From: Archangium violaceum
Lineage (GTDB): Bacteria; Myxococcota; Myxococcia; Myxococcales; Myxococcaceae
Assembly: GCF_016887565.1 (NCBI RefSeq)
Contig: NZ_CP069396.1
Span: forward strand, 709,001 to 773,000
Direction: 5' to 3'
DNA length: 64,000 bases
The notes beneath the pieces were generated by a model that was given only the letters and a program-made list of their open reading frames with translations, was not told the origin of the DNA and did not search any database. Both the position numbers and the translations under genes were made by a program. The number at the start of each line of letters is the position of its first letter. The stretch's first letter is position 1. Positions 37,283 to 45,571 of this stretch are shown in pieces.

Positions 37283-38692
37283 TCAGGGAGAGGGCTTGGA
37301 GGCCCTGGAGCCCTTGCTGGCGTACAGGTCGATGACCTCGGAGAGGGAGCGCTGGCAGACGGAGCAGAAGGGGACGCGGTCGCGGGTGAACATGACGCAG
37401 TCGAGCTGGGGCCGGTAGTAGCCGCGGGCCTCGTACATGGCGCCCTCGAAGGCACCGACCTTGCCGGAGTACTGCTGCTGGGAGAGGAAGGGCTCCTCCC
37501 AGTCGCGCTGGGCGGTGAAGAGGGCATCCATCTCCGATTCGGGGCGGCGCTCGGCGCGGATGCGGCGGCGCTGCTCGAGCACCTTGCGCGCATGCTCCTC
37601 GTACTCGTCCTTCTTCCACGGAGTGGGCAGGGGGGTGCTGGCGGCGACCAGGTCCTTCCACTTGAGGCGGGAGGGGTCTTTCAGCGCGGTGACGTTCTTC
37701 TCCCAGGGCTCCACGCGGTCCTCGGCGGGGGCATAGGCGGAGTCGGAGGTGTAGTACTCGTCGGCGAGGCCGGCGAAGTGGTGGCCGAACTCGTGGACGA
37801 AGACATAGGGGGACCAGAGGTTGTCGGCGGCGACGGTGCTGTAGAGGCCGAAGATGCCGCCGCCGCCATAGGTGTTGCCGTTGACGAGGATCTCGACGAA
37901 CTCGTAGGGGGCGAACGCGGCGAGGTCGCGGAAGCGGCGGTTCTCGAAGGTGAGGACGTAGCGCTCGCTGCCGAAGGCGTCATAGGTGGCGCCGACGGGG
38001 GAGTCGCGGTGGATGCCGGTGGAAGGCCGGGAGATGCCGGACTGACGGGAGGCGGGCATGAGGCCCCAGACGTTGAAGTCCGACTTGCGCTCCTTGAAGG
38101 GAGAGAAGGTGAAGAGGATGTCGACGAGCCGCCGCGCGTCCTTCTCGAAGCGGGGGCGCTCCTTCTCGGTGTAGCCGTCGCCGAGGATGAGCAGGTCCAC
38201 CTTGTCGGCGGGAGGGCCGTTCTCGAGCAGCTTCACGAGGGGGCCTGGAGCACCGGGGTTGGACGGGTCGACGAACATGTCCTTGGGGTCGACGGTGAGG
38301 CTCCACACCTCGCGGAAGGAGTTGTCCTTGGCGCGCTTCTTGAGGATGACCTGGACGGGCCTGGCCGGGGAGGGGAAGCGGAGGGACTCGTGGAAGGTGC
38401 GGTTCACCTCGCGGGCCTCGGGAGTGGTCTCCCACTCGCCGTAGATGGAGGCGAAGCCGCGAGAGTAGAGCATGCGGTTGGTGTCGAGGTCGCGCACCTC
38501 GAAGAGGTACTTGCCGAGGTTGGTCTCGTCGATGGAGCGGGAGGGATTACCGGGCCAGGGCAGGGGTTCCACGACGAGGCGGTCGAGGCTGAAGCGCTCC
38601 TCGGAGGCGTTGCCGGTGTGGAAGTAGTCGACGCGGAAGGTGGCGGGAGCGGGAGTGCTCGCGGCCAGCAGCAGGGCCAGCAGGACGTTCAT
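37283..38692 (-). CDS. M64-family (IgA-type) zinc metallopeptidase, secreted
   Basis: 469 aa. The signal peptide is MNVLLALLLAASTPAPA. An N-terminal beta domain (residues 20-160) precedes the catalytic domain, which starts VDLLILGDGYTEKERPRFEK, the M64 signature. The active site H300-E301-F-G-H304-x-x-G-x-x-D311 is metzincin-like with Asp as third ligand. RQSGISRPSTGIHRDSPVGA and ENRRFRDLAAFAPYEFVEIL are also typical. The C-terminus carries two Cys (FCSVCQRS) that could form a disulfide or bind metal. It degrades proteins outside the inner membrane, fitting a predatory lifestyle (inference). Confidence 0.92.
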   Translation of the reverse strand: MNVLLALLLAASTPAPATFRVDYFHTGNASEERFSLDRLVVEPLPWPGNPSRSIDETNLGKYLFEVRDLDTNRMLYSRGFASIYGEWETTPEAREVNRTFHESLRFPSPARPVQVILKKRAKDNSFREVWSLTVDPKDMFVDPSNPGAPGPLVKLLENGPPADKVDLLILGDGYTEKERPRFEKDARRLVDILFTFSPFKERKSDFNVWGLMPASRQSGISRPSTGIHRDSPVGATYDAFGSERYVLTFENRRFRDLAAFAPYEFVEILVNGNTYGGGGIFGLYSTVAADNLWSPYVFVHEFGHHFAGLADEYYTSDSAYAPAEDRVEPWEKNVTALKDPSRLKWKDLVAASTPLPTPWKKDEYEEHARKVLEQRRRIRAERRPESEMDALFTAQRDWEEPFLSQQQYSGKVGAFEGAMYEARGYYRPQLDCVMFTRDRVPFCSVCQRSLSEVIDLYASKGSRASKPSP

Positions 38693-38717
38693 GGCCGGGA
38701 ACGTACCCGAGACTGAG

Positions 38718-38913
38718 TCAGAACGTCCCCGAGGAGCGCCCGCCGAGCTCCGGGAAGCGCTCGTAGGCCCTCAGGAGCGCGTCGAGGTGCGCAGGGTGGT
38801 CGAGATCGAGCGGCGCGTCCGTGCCAATGTCATTCTGCGCGGTCGGCATTTTGGCATCAGTCCATGACGACGACGTTGAGATTGCGATCCACGCGCTCCG
38901 GCGCCGACAGCGG
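38718..38913. other. Downstream tract flanked by a 16-bp duplication of the PEGA gene end
   Basis: The 16-bp sequence tcagaacgtccccgag, which encodes the last residues (SGTF) and stop of the PEGA gene on the minus strand, occurs at 38914-38929 and again at 38718-38733. Between them the minus-strand frame still reads sensibly (DAPLDLDHPAHLDALLRAYE) into a second SGTF stop, but I find no start. It may be the decayed 3' end of a second paralogue or the result of a deletion between repeats. Confidence 0.4.
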
Positions 38914-40380
38914 TCAGAACGTCCCCGAGAGCGAGGCACCCGCGCCATTGGGCGTGGCGGTGACGCCCACCGAGACAGGCGGGGGCTCGGGCGAGAGGAG
39001 GTAGAGCACGGCCCCGGTGGCGAGCGCTGCGCCCGAGCCGATGAGCAGACCATTGAGGATGTTGGCCTTCTGCCCGAGCCTGCCGAGGATCTCCTTGCCG
39101 ACCGTGTCGTTGGCGTCGACCTTGTTGTTGGCGTTGATGTGGGGCTGGAGCGCCTGCCAGTCCGGCTCCGCGGCGATCCGCACGACGCCAGCGCCCGCCA
39201 AGCTGGCGACGCCCACGCCCAGCACGACGTAGGAGACGGCGCGCAGGGGACGCACGGAGCCTGACTTCGCCTCCTTCGTGTCGTCCGCAGCGGAGGCGCT
39301 CGGTTCCGCGGCGGCGGCCCAGGGCGGCTGGATGTTGGAGCTGAGCACCACGACGCTGGGCTGCGTCTTTCCGGTGGTGACGTAGTCGACCAGCGCGGTG
39401 AGGGACTCGGCCGGAGCGTCGAGCCCCTGCGTCTTGAATCCACCCTCGCGCAGCTTCTGGCCGCCCTCCACGTTGAGCACGGTGGCGGCGAGCCACTTGG
39501 GGCCGCTGCTCGCCCGCTCCAGCCTCACGACGATGACCTCCTCCACGCCCAGGGTGCCGCCCATGCGGACGGCGTGCGAGAGCACCTTGTCGTCATCGTC
39601 GCCGGAGGCGAGGCAGGGAAAGGGGCTGGCCGAGATGGAGCCCTCGTACGCCAGGTCCACGAGCACCGGCGTCTCCTCGCCCTGCACCGGAATCTGCCGG
39701 GGGAAGCTGACGGCCTCGCCATTCTTGAGGGCCAGCTCGTAGGTGCCGGCGGGGACCTCCAGGCTCAGCGGGGTCTGCCCCATGCTCCGGCCATCGAGGA
39801 AGACCTCGGAGGCGGGCAGGGTGGACTTCACCGAGAGCTTCACCTTCTTCGCCTTGACCAGCTCCTTGCGCAGCTTCTCGAAGGCCTGGCGCGTGGATGG
39901 CGTGTACTGGTCCGGGTCGAGCGTGTACTGCGCATCCAACCGCAGCACGTTGCGGAAGGCGTCATCGCTCTCCTTCACGCGGTTCATGGCGCGGGAGTTG
40001 AGGGCCTGGAGGAGCTGGGCCTCGACGTACAGCTTCCAGCGGGCCTCGCCCACCGGGAGACGGGCCACCTGCTTGAGGACCTCCTCGAGCCCCTGGGCCG
40101 CCCGGGCGTAGCGCGCCTCGTAGAACTGTCCCTGCGCGGCGTCGAGCTGCCGCTTGATGTCCTCGAAGCTGCCGGAGGGCATGGGGAACAGCCGCTCGGT
40201 GAAGGCCGCCGCGGAGAGGACGTCCTCGCCCGGACGGGCCATCAGCGCGGTGTAGAAGGCCTTGGTCTGACTGCTCAGCTCCGCGTCCTTGCAGTCACCG
40301 CTGGCCACCACCACGCGGCGCGGAGCCGCTCCCGCCGCGCCACTGAGCGCGAGGGCGAGTACCACCATCATCTTCTTCAT
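38914..40380 (-). CDS. PEGA-domain envelope protein
   Basis: 488 aa with a signal peptide (MMVVLALALSGAAGA). Residues about 70-180 form helical, TPR-like repeats (YEARYARAAQGLEEVLKQVA, WKLYVEAQLLQALNSRAMNR). A PEGA domain follows at about 185-245 (TLPASEVFLDGRSMGQTPLS, EVPAGTYELAL). Two hydrophobic segments at about 378-398 and 442-462 (AVSYVVLGVGVASLAGAGVV, LNGLLIGSGAALATGAVLYL) flank a charged loop. PEGA domains are probable surface or glycan-contact modules. It is the first of two same-strand genes with the M64 peptidase downstream. Confidence 0.82.
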   Translation of the reverse strand: MKKMMVVLALALSGAAGAAPRRVVVASGDCKDAELSSQTKAFYTALMARPGEDVLSAAAFTERLFPMPSGSFEDIKRQLDAAQGQFYEARYARAAQGLEEVLKQVARLPVGEARWKLYVEAQLLQALNSRAMNRVKESDDAFRNVLRLDAQYTLDPDQYTPSTRQAFEKLRKELVKAKKVKLSVKSTLPASEVFLDGRSMGQTPLSLEVPAGTYELALKNGEAVSFPRQIPVQGEETPVLVDLAYEGSISASPFPCLASGDDDDKVLSHAVRMGGTLGVEEVIVVRLERASSGPKWLAATVLNVEGGQKLREGGFKTQGLDAPAESLTALVDYVTTGKTQPSVVVLSSNIQPPWAAAAEPSASAADDTKEAKSGSVRPLRAVSYVVLGVGVASLAGAGVVRIAAEPDWQALQPHINANNKVDANDTVGKEILGRLGQKANILNGLLIGSGAALATGAVLYLLSPEPPPVSVGVTATPNGAGASLSGTF

Positions 40381-40425
40381 GTCGTTCCTCGAAGCGTTGA
40401 AAGTTCGTGCGCCGTGCGCGGGGTG

Positions 40426-41085
40426 CTACGGGTAGTTCCATCCCCAGGAGCTCAGCACCGGGTTGCCCACCAGGTCCGTCACACCGTTCAGCTGGAGCTG
40501 GGCGGGCCCGGAGGGCGGCAGCCCGTAGCGCGTCCTCACCGTCAGGACCTTGCCATCGGAGGACAGCTCGGCCTGCACCTGCTGTCCCAGCTCGTTGACC
40601 CACAGCCGCACCGTGTCGGCATTCACCGTGGAGGGCTCGAGGGGCTCGGAGAACTCGGCCTGGATGATCGAGTCCCGCGCCACGGAGGAGCCGGGAGCCG
40701 GTTTGCGTTGCGCGATGGCGGGGGCTGTCCGGTCCAGCACCACCGTCCGAGAGGGGCTGACCAGGAGCTCGCCCCGGTCGATGGCCTGGAGCTGGAGCTC
40801 GTGAGCCCCCTCCGTCAGCGTCCGCGTGTCCCAGGTGTACGCATCCGGCGGCTCCAGGCGCGCCTCGCTCCTTCCGTCGACGAGCAGCTCGATCAGGTTG
40901 GGGGTGACCCCCTGCAGACCGACCGACACGCTCACGTCGGGGCCCCGGGTGTGGACCGGTCCTTCACCGCTGTCGCCCTGGATGACGAGGTTCACTTCAC
41001 GTGGAGCTGTTTCCACCTCGGGTACGACGATGCAGCCCGCCGTGAGGACGGCGAGGAGCGGACTGAGGGGTCTGGCGAGATTCAT
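40426..41085 (-). CDS. Ig-like (Big_5-type) lipoprotein
   Basis: 219 aa from the ATG at 41085. The lipobox LTAGC gives a lipidated Cys at residue 18. Residues 30-115 form an Ig-like domain (NLIELLVDGRSEARLEPPDA, GAHELQLQAIDRGELLVSPS) and residues 120-219 a second SbsA/Big_5-like domain (APGSSVARDSIIQAEFSEPL, LQLNGVTDLVGNPVLSSWGW). No enzyme motif. It lies 45 bp upstream of the PEGA gene on the same strand, so the lipoprotein, PEGA protein and M64 peptidase may form one envelope operon. Confidence 0.8.
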   Translation of the reverse strand: MNLARPLSPLLAVLTAGCIVVPEVETAPREVNLVIQGDSGEGPVHTRGPDVSVSVGLQGVTPNLIELLVDGRSEARLEPPDAYTWDTRTLTEGAHELQLQAIDRGELLVSPSRTVVLDRTAPAIAQRKPAPGSSVARDSIIQAEFSEPLEPSTVNADTVRLWVNELGQQVQAELSSDGKVLTVRTRYGLPPSGPAQLQLNGVTDLVGNPVLSSWGWNYP

Positions 41086-41694
41086 GATTGTGGGGTGGTT
41101 TGCACGGCCCGTTCCGTCGGTCGCCGGGCGAACGGCCTCGAAATACCAGCCGCCGCGCCATGCCCACAACCCACCCTCGGGGACGCGAAAAGGCCCTCAT
41201 TCCAGGGACTTGGGCGGGTACCAGCCTCCCTACCCATGACGGTGGTTCTTCCTCCGGTCCGGTTCCGTGTCCTCTCGGGGGCCCCACCGCCGTCCCGCCC
41301 GATGGACGACCCATCCCGGGTTCCGGAGCTGGCCGGAGCCTCCCGGCGGCTCCCGCTACCCCGCCCGCCCAGCGGGGGAACGGTGGGTGCTCTCGTGCGC
41401 CGCCGTGCGTCATCGCCATCTTGGTCAACTGGAGGTCCGACGGCCGGGCGGGGACTTCCGGCCATGCACGGGGGTGGAACGAGGAACAGGGGGGCCCCGG
41501 TGCCTTCTGCTGGCGGGTGGACTGCTGGCCCTGGCGTCGGGCTTGCGCCGGACACGAGCGCGCCACAGCGTGGGGGCGCGTGGCGCTCGGGTGGGTTGGG
41601 GAGGAACACCCCATGTGTCCGCCACTGGAACGTGACGCATGGGCTGGTCCGCCATGACCAAGCCATGACATGGCTCGGGGAGAGTGACAACGCC
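41086..41694. other. 609-bp divergent intergenic region, no supported gene
   Basis: Lies between the Ig-like lipoprotein and the lipid-kinase gene. Open frames exist on both strands but encode Pro/Gly/Arg-rich sequence with no motif and no SD. Base composition is less biased than in flanking genes, which fits non-coding DNA. I found no REP-like copy and no clear hairpin. Confidence 0.6.
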
Positions 41695-42708
41695 ATGAAC
41701 ATCGCCGTGATGGTCAACCTGCGTGCCCGCCACAGCTCGGAACGAGTGGGTGGGATGGTGCAGCGCTTCTTCCCCCGCGCCCGGTTGGCGCTCACCCGCT
41801 CCTTGGACGAGGCCCGGACGTGGATCTCCGAGCAGCTCCGGCCCAATCCGCCCACGCTGCTGCTGGCCGGCGGCGGAGATGGAACCATCACCGGGCTGCT
41901 CAACGAGCTGCGCGAGCAGGGCCTGTCGCTGCCGGCCATCGGCGTGCTGCCGCTGGGGACGGGCAATGCCTGGGCGCGCGTCACTGGAGCGCCGAAGCCC
42001 TCGGTGGCGCTGAGCCACCTGGCCGCCTGTGGCGAGCGCCTGCCGCCCCTGCGCCTCTTCTCGCTCGTGCGGGTGGAGAACAAGGTGGCGCCCTTCGCCG
42101 GCACCGGCTGGGACGCGGAGATGCTGCAGGACTTCAAGGACCAGCTCTCGAAGTTCCCGGCCGGCCCCCTGCGCGAGGCCAATGCCGGTCTGCGCGGCTA
42201 CATGGGCGCCATGTTCACCCGCACCATTCCGCGGCACACGTTCGGCGTGGGCGACCCGAAGGTGAAGGTGTACAACCTGGGGAGTCCGGCGCTCACCGTG
42301 GATGCGCGGGGCTCGGTCATGCCGCTGCCCCGGGGGGAGACCGGAGCGCTGCTCTACGAGGGCCCCGCCGGAGTCGCCGGAGCGGCCACCACGCCCGAGT
42401 GGGGCTTCGGCTTCAAGGCCTTCCCCTTCGCGCAGGCGGTGCCGCACCGGCTCTCCGTGCGCGTCTACGGGGCCGGTGTGCTGGAGGCCACGCGCAACAT
42501 GTTCAAGCTGTGGCGCGGCCAGCACCCGATGCCGAAGATGCACGACTTCTTCGTCGAGCGCCTGCGCATGGACTTCGACCGCGAGGTGCCCTTCCAGATG
42601 GGCGGCGACGTGATGGGGATGCGGCGCTCGCTCGAGTTCAGCCTGGCCCAGGAGTCCGTGCAGCTCGTGGACTGGCGGCAGCTGCGGCGGCTCGTCGGGG
42701 TGGCGTGA
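41695..42708 (+). CDS. Diacylglycerol-kinase-family lipid kinase
   Basis: 337 aa from ATG 41695 (ggggagag about 12 nt upstream). The nucleotide loop LLLAGGGDGTITGLLNELRE and LPLGTGNAWARV are the diagnostic GGGDGT and GTGNxxA motifs of the DagK/YegS/sphingosine-kinase fold. The C-terminal half is a beta-sandwich of the expected kind but with its own inserts (HTFGVGDPKVKVYNLG). It probably phosphorylates a lipid or sphingoid base using ATP at the membrane. It is convergent with the methyltransferase gene. Confidence 0.85.
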   Translation: MNIAVMVNLRARHSSERVGGMVQRFFPRARLALTRSLDEARTWISEQLRPNPPTLLLAGGGDGTITGLLNELREQGLSLPAIGVLPLGTGNAWARVTGAPKPSVALSHLAACGERLPPLRLFSLVRVENKVAPFAGTGWDAEMLQDFKDQLSKFPAGPLREANAGLRGYMGAMFTRTIPRHTFGVGDPKVKVYNLGSPALTVDARGSVMPLPRGETGALLYEGPAGVAGAATTPEWGFGFKAFPFAQAVPHRLSVRVYGAGVLEATRNMFKLWRGQHPMPKMHDFFVERLRMDFDREVPFQMGGDVMGMRRSLEFSLAQESVQLVDWRQLRRLVGVA

Positions 42709-42716
42709 GGCACGGC

Positions 42717-42748
42717 GGCGCGTGCCGGCTCAGCTGTTGGCACGCGCC
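42717..42748. terminator. Bidirectional hairpin between lipid kinase and methyltransferase genes
   Basis: GGCGCGTGCC (42717-42726) and GGCACGCGCC (42739-42748) form a perfect 10-bp stem with a 12-nt loop. The methyltransferase stop codon lies in the loop, so the hairpin forms on both convergent transcripts. Confidence 0.7.
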
Positions 42749-43542
42749 GTGGGGAGCCCGAGCACGTAGGTGAGGGTGCCCTTGCCGCCCATGGGCACCT
42801 GGCCCACCTCCCAGGTGTAGCCCTCACGGGCCAGCGAGGCCGTCACGGCGCGCAGCTCCTCGGGGCGGTGCGCCCGGAGCACGGACACCAGACCATCCCA
42901 GGTGATGGTGAGCGGGGCCACCGGGAGCACGTAGGTGAGCAGCAGGCGCAGCGGCGTCAGCGGCCGGATGAGCGGGGTGAAGAGCAGCACCAGCAACGGG
43001 ATGAGCAGCGCGCCGAGGAGGCCCTTGGGCGTGCGCTCCACCACCTCGAAGGCGGCGATGGGCACGCCGCTGGCCTGGGCATCCGCGAACATGGCCCGGA
43101 CCTGCTCGGGGCGGAAGTGGTGGAGGGCATTGAAGAGGGTGCGCGTGCCCCGGAGCTCCTGGGGCACCCGCAGGGCATCCACCGGCCGCTCCAGGTAGTC
43201 GACGCCCAGGGCGCGGGCCCGCTCGGTGGCCTGGACGTTGGGATACAGGTCGGTGAGCAGCACGTGGGGCTTCAGCCCGTGTTTCGAGGCCAGGGGCTCG
43301 CGCAGCCCGGGCAGGGCGCCTCCTCCTCCCGAGCCCAGGTCGATCAACTCCTGGCGCTCGGAGGCGCGAAGGGCGCGGGCGAGTACGTCCACCGCGCCGT
43401 CGAACATGCCCATCCGGCTGCTGATGGTCTCGAGGTAGTCCGTGCCGAGATCTCTCAGGGCTCGCGGGTACCAGTCCTGGTCGATCAGCTCGAAGAGGTG
43501 CAGCCGGGGCAGAGGGGTCATCGCGGTCAGGGTCTCGTTCAT
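42730..43542 (-). CDS. SAM-dependent methyltransferase-like protein with membrane segment
   Basis: 270 aa from the ATG at 43542; an in-frame ATG at 43578 would add 12 residues, and neither has a good SD. Motif I, ELIDLGSGGGGALPGL at about 65-80, is a class I SAM-binding loop; HVLLTDLYPN follows with the acidic residue at the end of strand 2. RTLFNALHHFRPEQVRAMFA is the post-methyltransferase helix. A hydrophobic stretch at about 170-190 (GALLIPLLVLLFTPLIRPLT) is unusual and suggests membrane contact. Substrate unknown. It is divergent from an AraC regulator that may control it. Confidence 0.8.
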   Translation of the reverse strand: MNETLTAMTPLPRLHLFELIDQDWYPRALRDLGTDYLETISSRMGMFDGAVDVLARALRASERQELIDLGSGGGGALPGLREPLASKHGLKPHVLLTDLYPNVQATERARALGVDYLERPVDALRVPQELRGTRTLFNALHHFRPEQVRAMFADAQASGVPIAAFEVVERTPKGLLGALLIPLLVLLFTPLIRPLTPLRLLLTYVLPVAPLTITWDGLVSVLRAHRPEELRAVTASLAREGYTWEVGQVPMGGKGTLTYVLGLPTARANS

Positions 43543-43579
43543 GTTGGGAAAGTTGCCAGCGAGGCCTCCGTTGCGCATT

Positions 43580-43622
43580 GACCGCTGGCGCCAGAACGGC
43601 TTGCCGGCGGCGCCAGCCGGTC
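43580..43622. promoter_or_regulatory. Inverted repeat in divergent methyltransferase/AraC promoter
   Basis: GACCGCTGGCGCC (43580-43592) is repeated in inverted form as GGCGCCAGCCGGTC (43609-43622) with one extra base. The first arm contains the perfect palindrome CTGGCGCCAG. It lies 20 bp before the AraC-family ATG, so operator function is plausible. Confidence 0.5.
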
Positions 43623-43641
43623 GCTAGCGTCCTGTCGGGCG

Positions 43642-44688
43642 ATGTCCTCCCCTCCTGCCGCCCTCTCCTCCCGGCTGGTCCTTCAGGCGCTGAACATCGC
43701 GGCCGAGCACGGTGTGCCCGTCGAGGTGCTCTGCCGCGAGCTGGGCATGCGTCTGGCCGACTTCGACGACCCCGAGCTGCGCATTCCCTACACCGTGCTG
43801 GACACCCTCCTGGAGCGGTCGGTGGAGATAACGGGGGACGACAACCTGGGGCTGCACATGGCACGGATGAGCCATGTGGATCCGGACGATGCGGCCTCGC
43901 TGGTCATTCTCACGAGCGCGACCCTGAAGGAGTCCATGGTGCGCGGGTGCCGTTACCAGCGTGTCTGGGGTGACGGGGAACGCTTCAAGGTGGAGGAGAC
44001 GGAGCGCGGGGTGCGCATGCGCTTCACGCCGGTGGGAGCCTGGCGTCCGGCCCACCGGCACATGGCGGAGATCGCGCTGGCCCAGGTCGCCGTGGGAATG
44101 CGCTTCTTCACCGGAGCGGACGTGCACCCGCTCCAGGTGCGCTTCGTCCACCCCGCGCCCGCGGACCTCCGGGAGCATGAGGAACTCTTCGCCTGCCCGC
44201 TCGTCTTCGGAGCACCGCACAACGACATCGAGTTCTCCCACGAGGACGCGGAGCTGCCCTTCGTGCACGCGGACGCGCTGTTGAGCTCGATGTTCGAGCA
44301 GCAGGCGCAACGCGCGCTGGCGAAGCTGCCAGTGACGGCGAGCCTGGCGGAGCGGGTCCGGGAGCAGGTGAGGCGGACGCTGGCGGGAGGGGACTTCTCG
44401 TTCGAAGCGGTGGCGAGGGCGCTGCACATGCCGCAGCGCACGCTGCAACGAAAACTGGCCGAGGAGGGGCAGAGCTACGCGGGCATCCTGGAGGCGGTGA
44501 GGCGGGAGCTGTCGGAGGACTACCTGAGGCGGCGGATGTCCATCGCGGAAGTCTCCTTCCTCCTGGGCTACGGAGAACCGGCCACGTTCCATCGAGCCTT
44601 CAAGCGTTGGTGGGGGATGAGCCCCGAGTCCTTCCGGAGGACCCACACTCCCCACACTCCCTCTCCCTCCGGGAGAGGGCCGGGGTGA
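43642..44688 (+). CDS. AraC-family transcriptional regulator (OruR-like)
   Basis: 348 aa. The N-terminal arabinose-binding-like domain ([60 protein letters not shown]) is typical of OruR/ArgR-like AraC regulators. The C-terminal double HTH has [20 protein letters not shown] for the first helix and [20 protein letters not shown] and [18 protein letters not shown] for the second. It probably activates the divergent methyltransferase gene in response to a small molecule. The final residues ([11 protein letters not shown]) and stop come from a REP-like element. Confidence 0.92.
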   Translation: MSSPPAALSSRLVLQALNIAAEHGVPVEVLCRELGMRLADFDDPELRIPYTVLDTLLERSVEITGDDNLGLHMARMSHVDPDDAASLVILTSATLKESMVRGCRYQRVWGDGERFKVEETERGVRMRFTPVGAWRPAHRHMAEIALAQVAVGMRFFTGADVHPLQVRFVHPAPADLREHEELFACPLVFGAPHNDIEFSHEDAELPFVHADALLSSMFEQQAQRALAKLPVTASLAERVREQVRRTLAGGDFSFEAVARALHMPQRTLQRKLAEEGQSYAGILEAVRRELSEDYLRRRMSIAEVSFLLGYGEPATFHRAFKRWWGMSPESFRRTHTPHTPSPSGRGPG

Positions 44689-44692
44689 GGGT
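44657..44692 (+). repeat. REP-like palindrome, copy 9, overlapping AraC gene end
   Basis: Core CTCTCCCTCCGGGAGAG then CGGGGTGAGGGT. The TGA is the stop of the AraC-family gene, and the downstream edge is only 13 bp from the NrtR promoter. Confidence 0.88.
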
Positions 44693-44705
44693 ACCCGTCA
44701 CCGTC

Positions 44706-44750
44706 TTGACTTCGTGTCCCACCAACACTACGCGGGGACAATCACGACAC
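44706..44750 (+). promoter_or_regulatory. Promoter/tandem operator A (NrtR gene)
   Basis: TTGACT (-35) at 44706. Box 1 is GTGT-CCCACCA-ACAC at 44714-44728 and box 2 is GGAC-AATCACG-ACAC at 44736-44750; box starts are 22 bp apart. A weak -10 (TACGCG) falls between the boxes at 17-bp spacing. It ends 14 bp before the NrtR-like start, implying autoregulation. Confidence 0.75.
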
Positions 44751-44764
44751 GAAAGGGAGCACCC

Positions 44765-45454
44765 GTGAGCTACACCTACGACTACCCGCGTCCGGCGTTG
44801 ACGGTGGACTGCGTGGTATTCGGCCTGGATGACGAGGATCTGAAGGTGTTGCTCATCCGGCGAGGGCTGGAGCCCTTCCAGGGGAGGTGGGCGCTGCCGG
44901 GAGGCTTCGTGCGGATGGAGGAGTCGCTCGAGGACGCGGCGCGCCGGGAGCTGCAGGAGGAGGCGGGCGTCCGGCCCAACCTGCTGGAGCAGCTCTACAC
45001 GTTCGGCGCGCCGGACAGGGATCCGCGAGGCCGGGTGGTGAGCGTGGCCTACTTCGCGCTGGTGAAGCTGTCGGACCACCGGGTGCATGCCGCCACGGAT
45101 GCGAAGGAGGCCGCCTGGTTCTCGGTCTATGACGTGCCCAAGCTGGCCTTCGACCACGCGGACATCCTGGGCACGGCGCTGCAGCGGCTGAAGGGGAAGG
45201 TGCGTTACCAGCCCATCGGCTTCGAGCTGCTCCCGCCCAAGTTCACGCTCACCCAGCTCCAGCGCATGTACGAGAAGATACTGGAGCGCGAGCTCGACAA
45301 GCGGAACTTCCGCAAGAAGATCCTCTCGATGGACCTGCTCGAGGAGTTGGACGAGGTGGAGCAGGACGTGTCCCACCGCGCCGCCCGCCTCTACCGGTTC
45401 GACCACAAGAAGTACAAGCAGCTGGAGAAGGCCGGCTTCAACTTCGAGCTGTAG
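44765..45454 (+). CDS. nrtR: NrtR-type Nudix transcriptional regulator
   Basis: 229 aa from the GTG at 44765, with aaggga 6 nt upstream; an upstream in-frame start at 44714 lies inside the operator and is rejected. Residues 10-145 form a Nudix domain with an intact box ([18 protein letters not shown] then QEEAGV), so hydrolase activity is possible, unlike some NrtR proteins. The C-terminal winged helix ([56 protein letters not shown]) is the NrtR DNA-binding domain. NrtR proteins sense ADP-ribose or related NAD breakdown products and repress NAD metabolism genes. Three copies of a shared operator in this locus fit that role; the effector here is inference. Confidence 0.88.
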   Translation: MSYTYDYPRPALTVDCVVFGLDDEDLKVLLIRRGLEPFQGRWALPGGFVRMEESLEDAARRELQEEAGVRPNLLEQLYTFGAPDRDPRGRVVSVAYFALVKLSDHRVHAATDAKEAAWFSVYDVPKLAFDHADILGTALQRLKGKVRYQPIGFELLPPKFTLTQLQRMYEKILERELDKRNFRKKILSMDLLEELDEVEQDVSHRAARLYRFDHKKYKQLEKAGFNFEL

Positions 45455-45493
45455 GCCTCCGGACACGGCCAGCGGGCGGGGCAGCGGCCTGGC

Positions 45494-45538
45494 TTGACTT
45501 GGTGTTTTAAGGACACTAACTATGTGTCCTGTAGACAC
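45494..45538 (+). promoter_or_regulatory. Promoter/tandem operator B (phosphatase-kinase operon)
   Basis: TTGACT at 45494, box 1 GTGT-TTTAAGG-ACAC at 45502-45516, box 2 GTGT-CCTGTAG-ACAC at 45524-45538. Again 22 bp between box starts, with a TAACTA -10-like element at 17-bp spacing. Both boxes are perfect in their 4-bp arms. Confidence 0.85.
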
Positions 45539-45571
45539 GAAGTCCTGCCGGGCCACCCGGAGAGGAGAGCC

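Noticed and set aside
41088-41657. 189-codon plus-strand frame in the long intergenic region
   Set aside because: Pro/Gly/Arg-rich low-complexity translation, no SD, and a frame on the opposite strand is equally open.
44714-44764. Upstream in-frame start for the NrtR gene
   Set aside because: It would place the start inside the operator boxes and lacks an SD; the GTG at 44765 has aaggga upstream.
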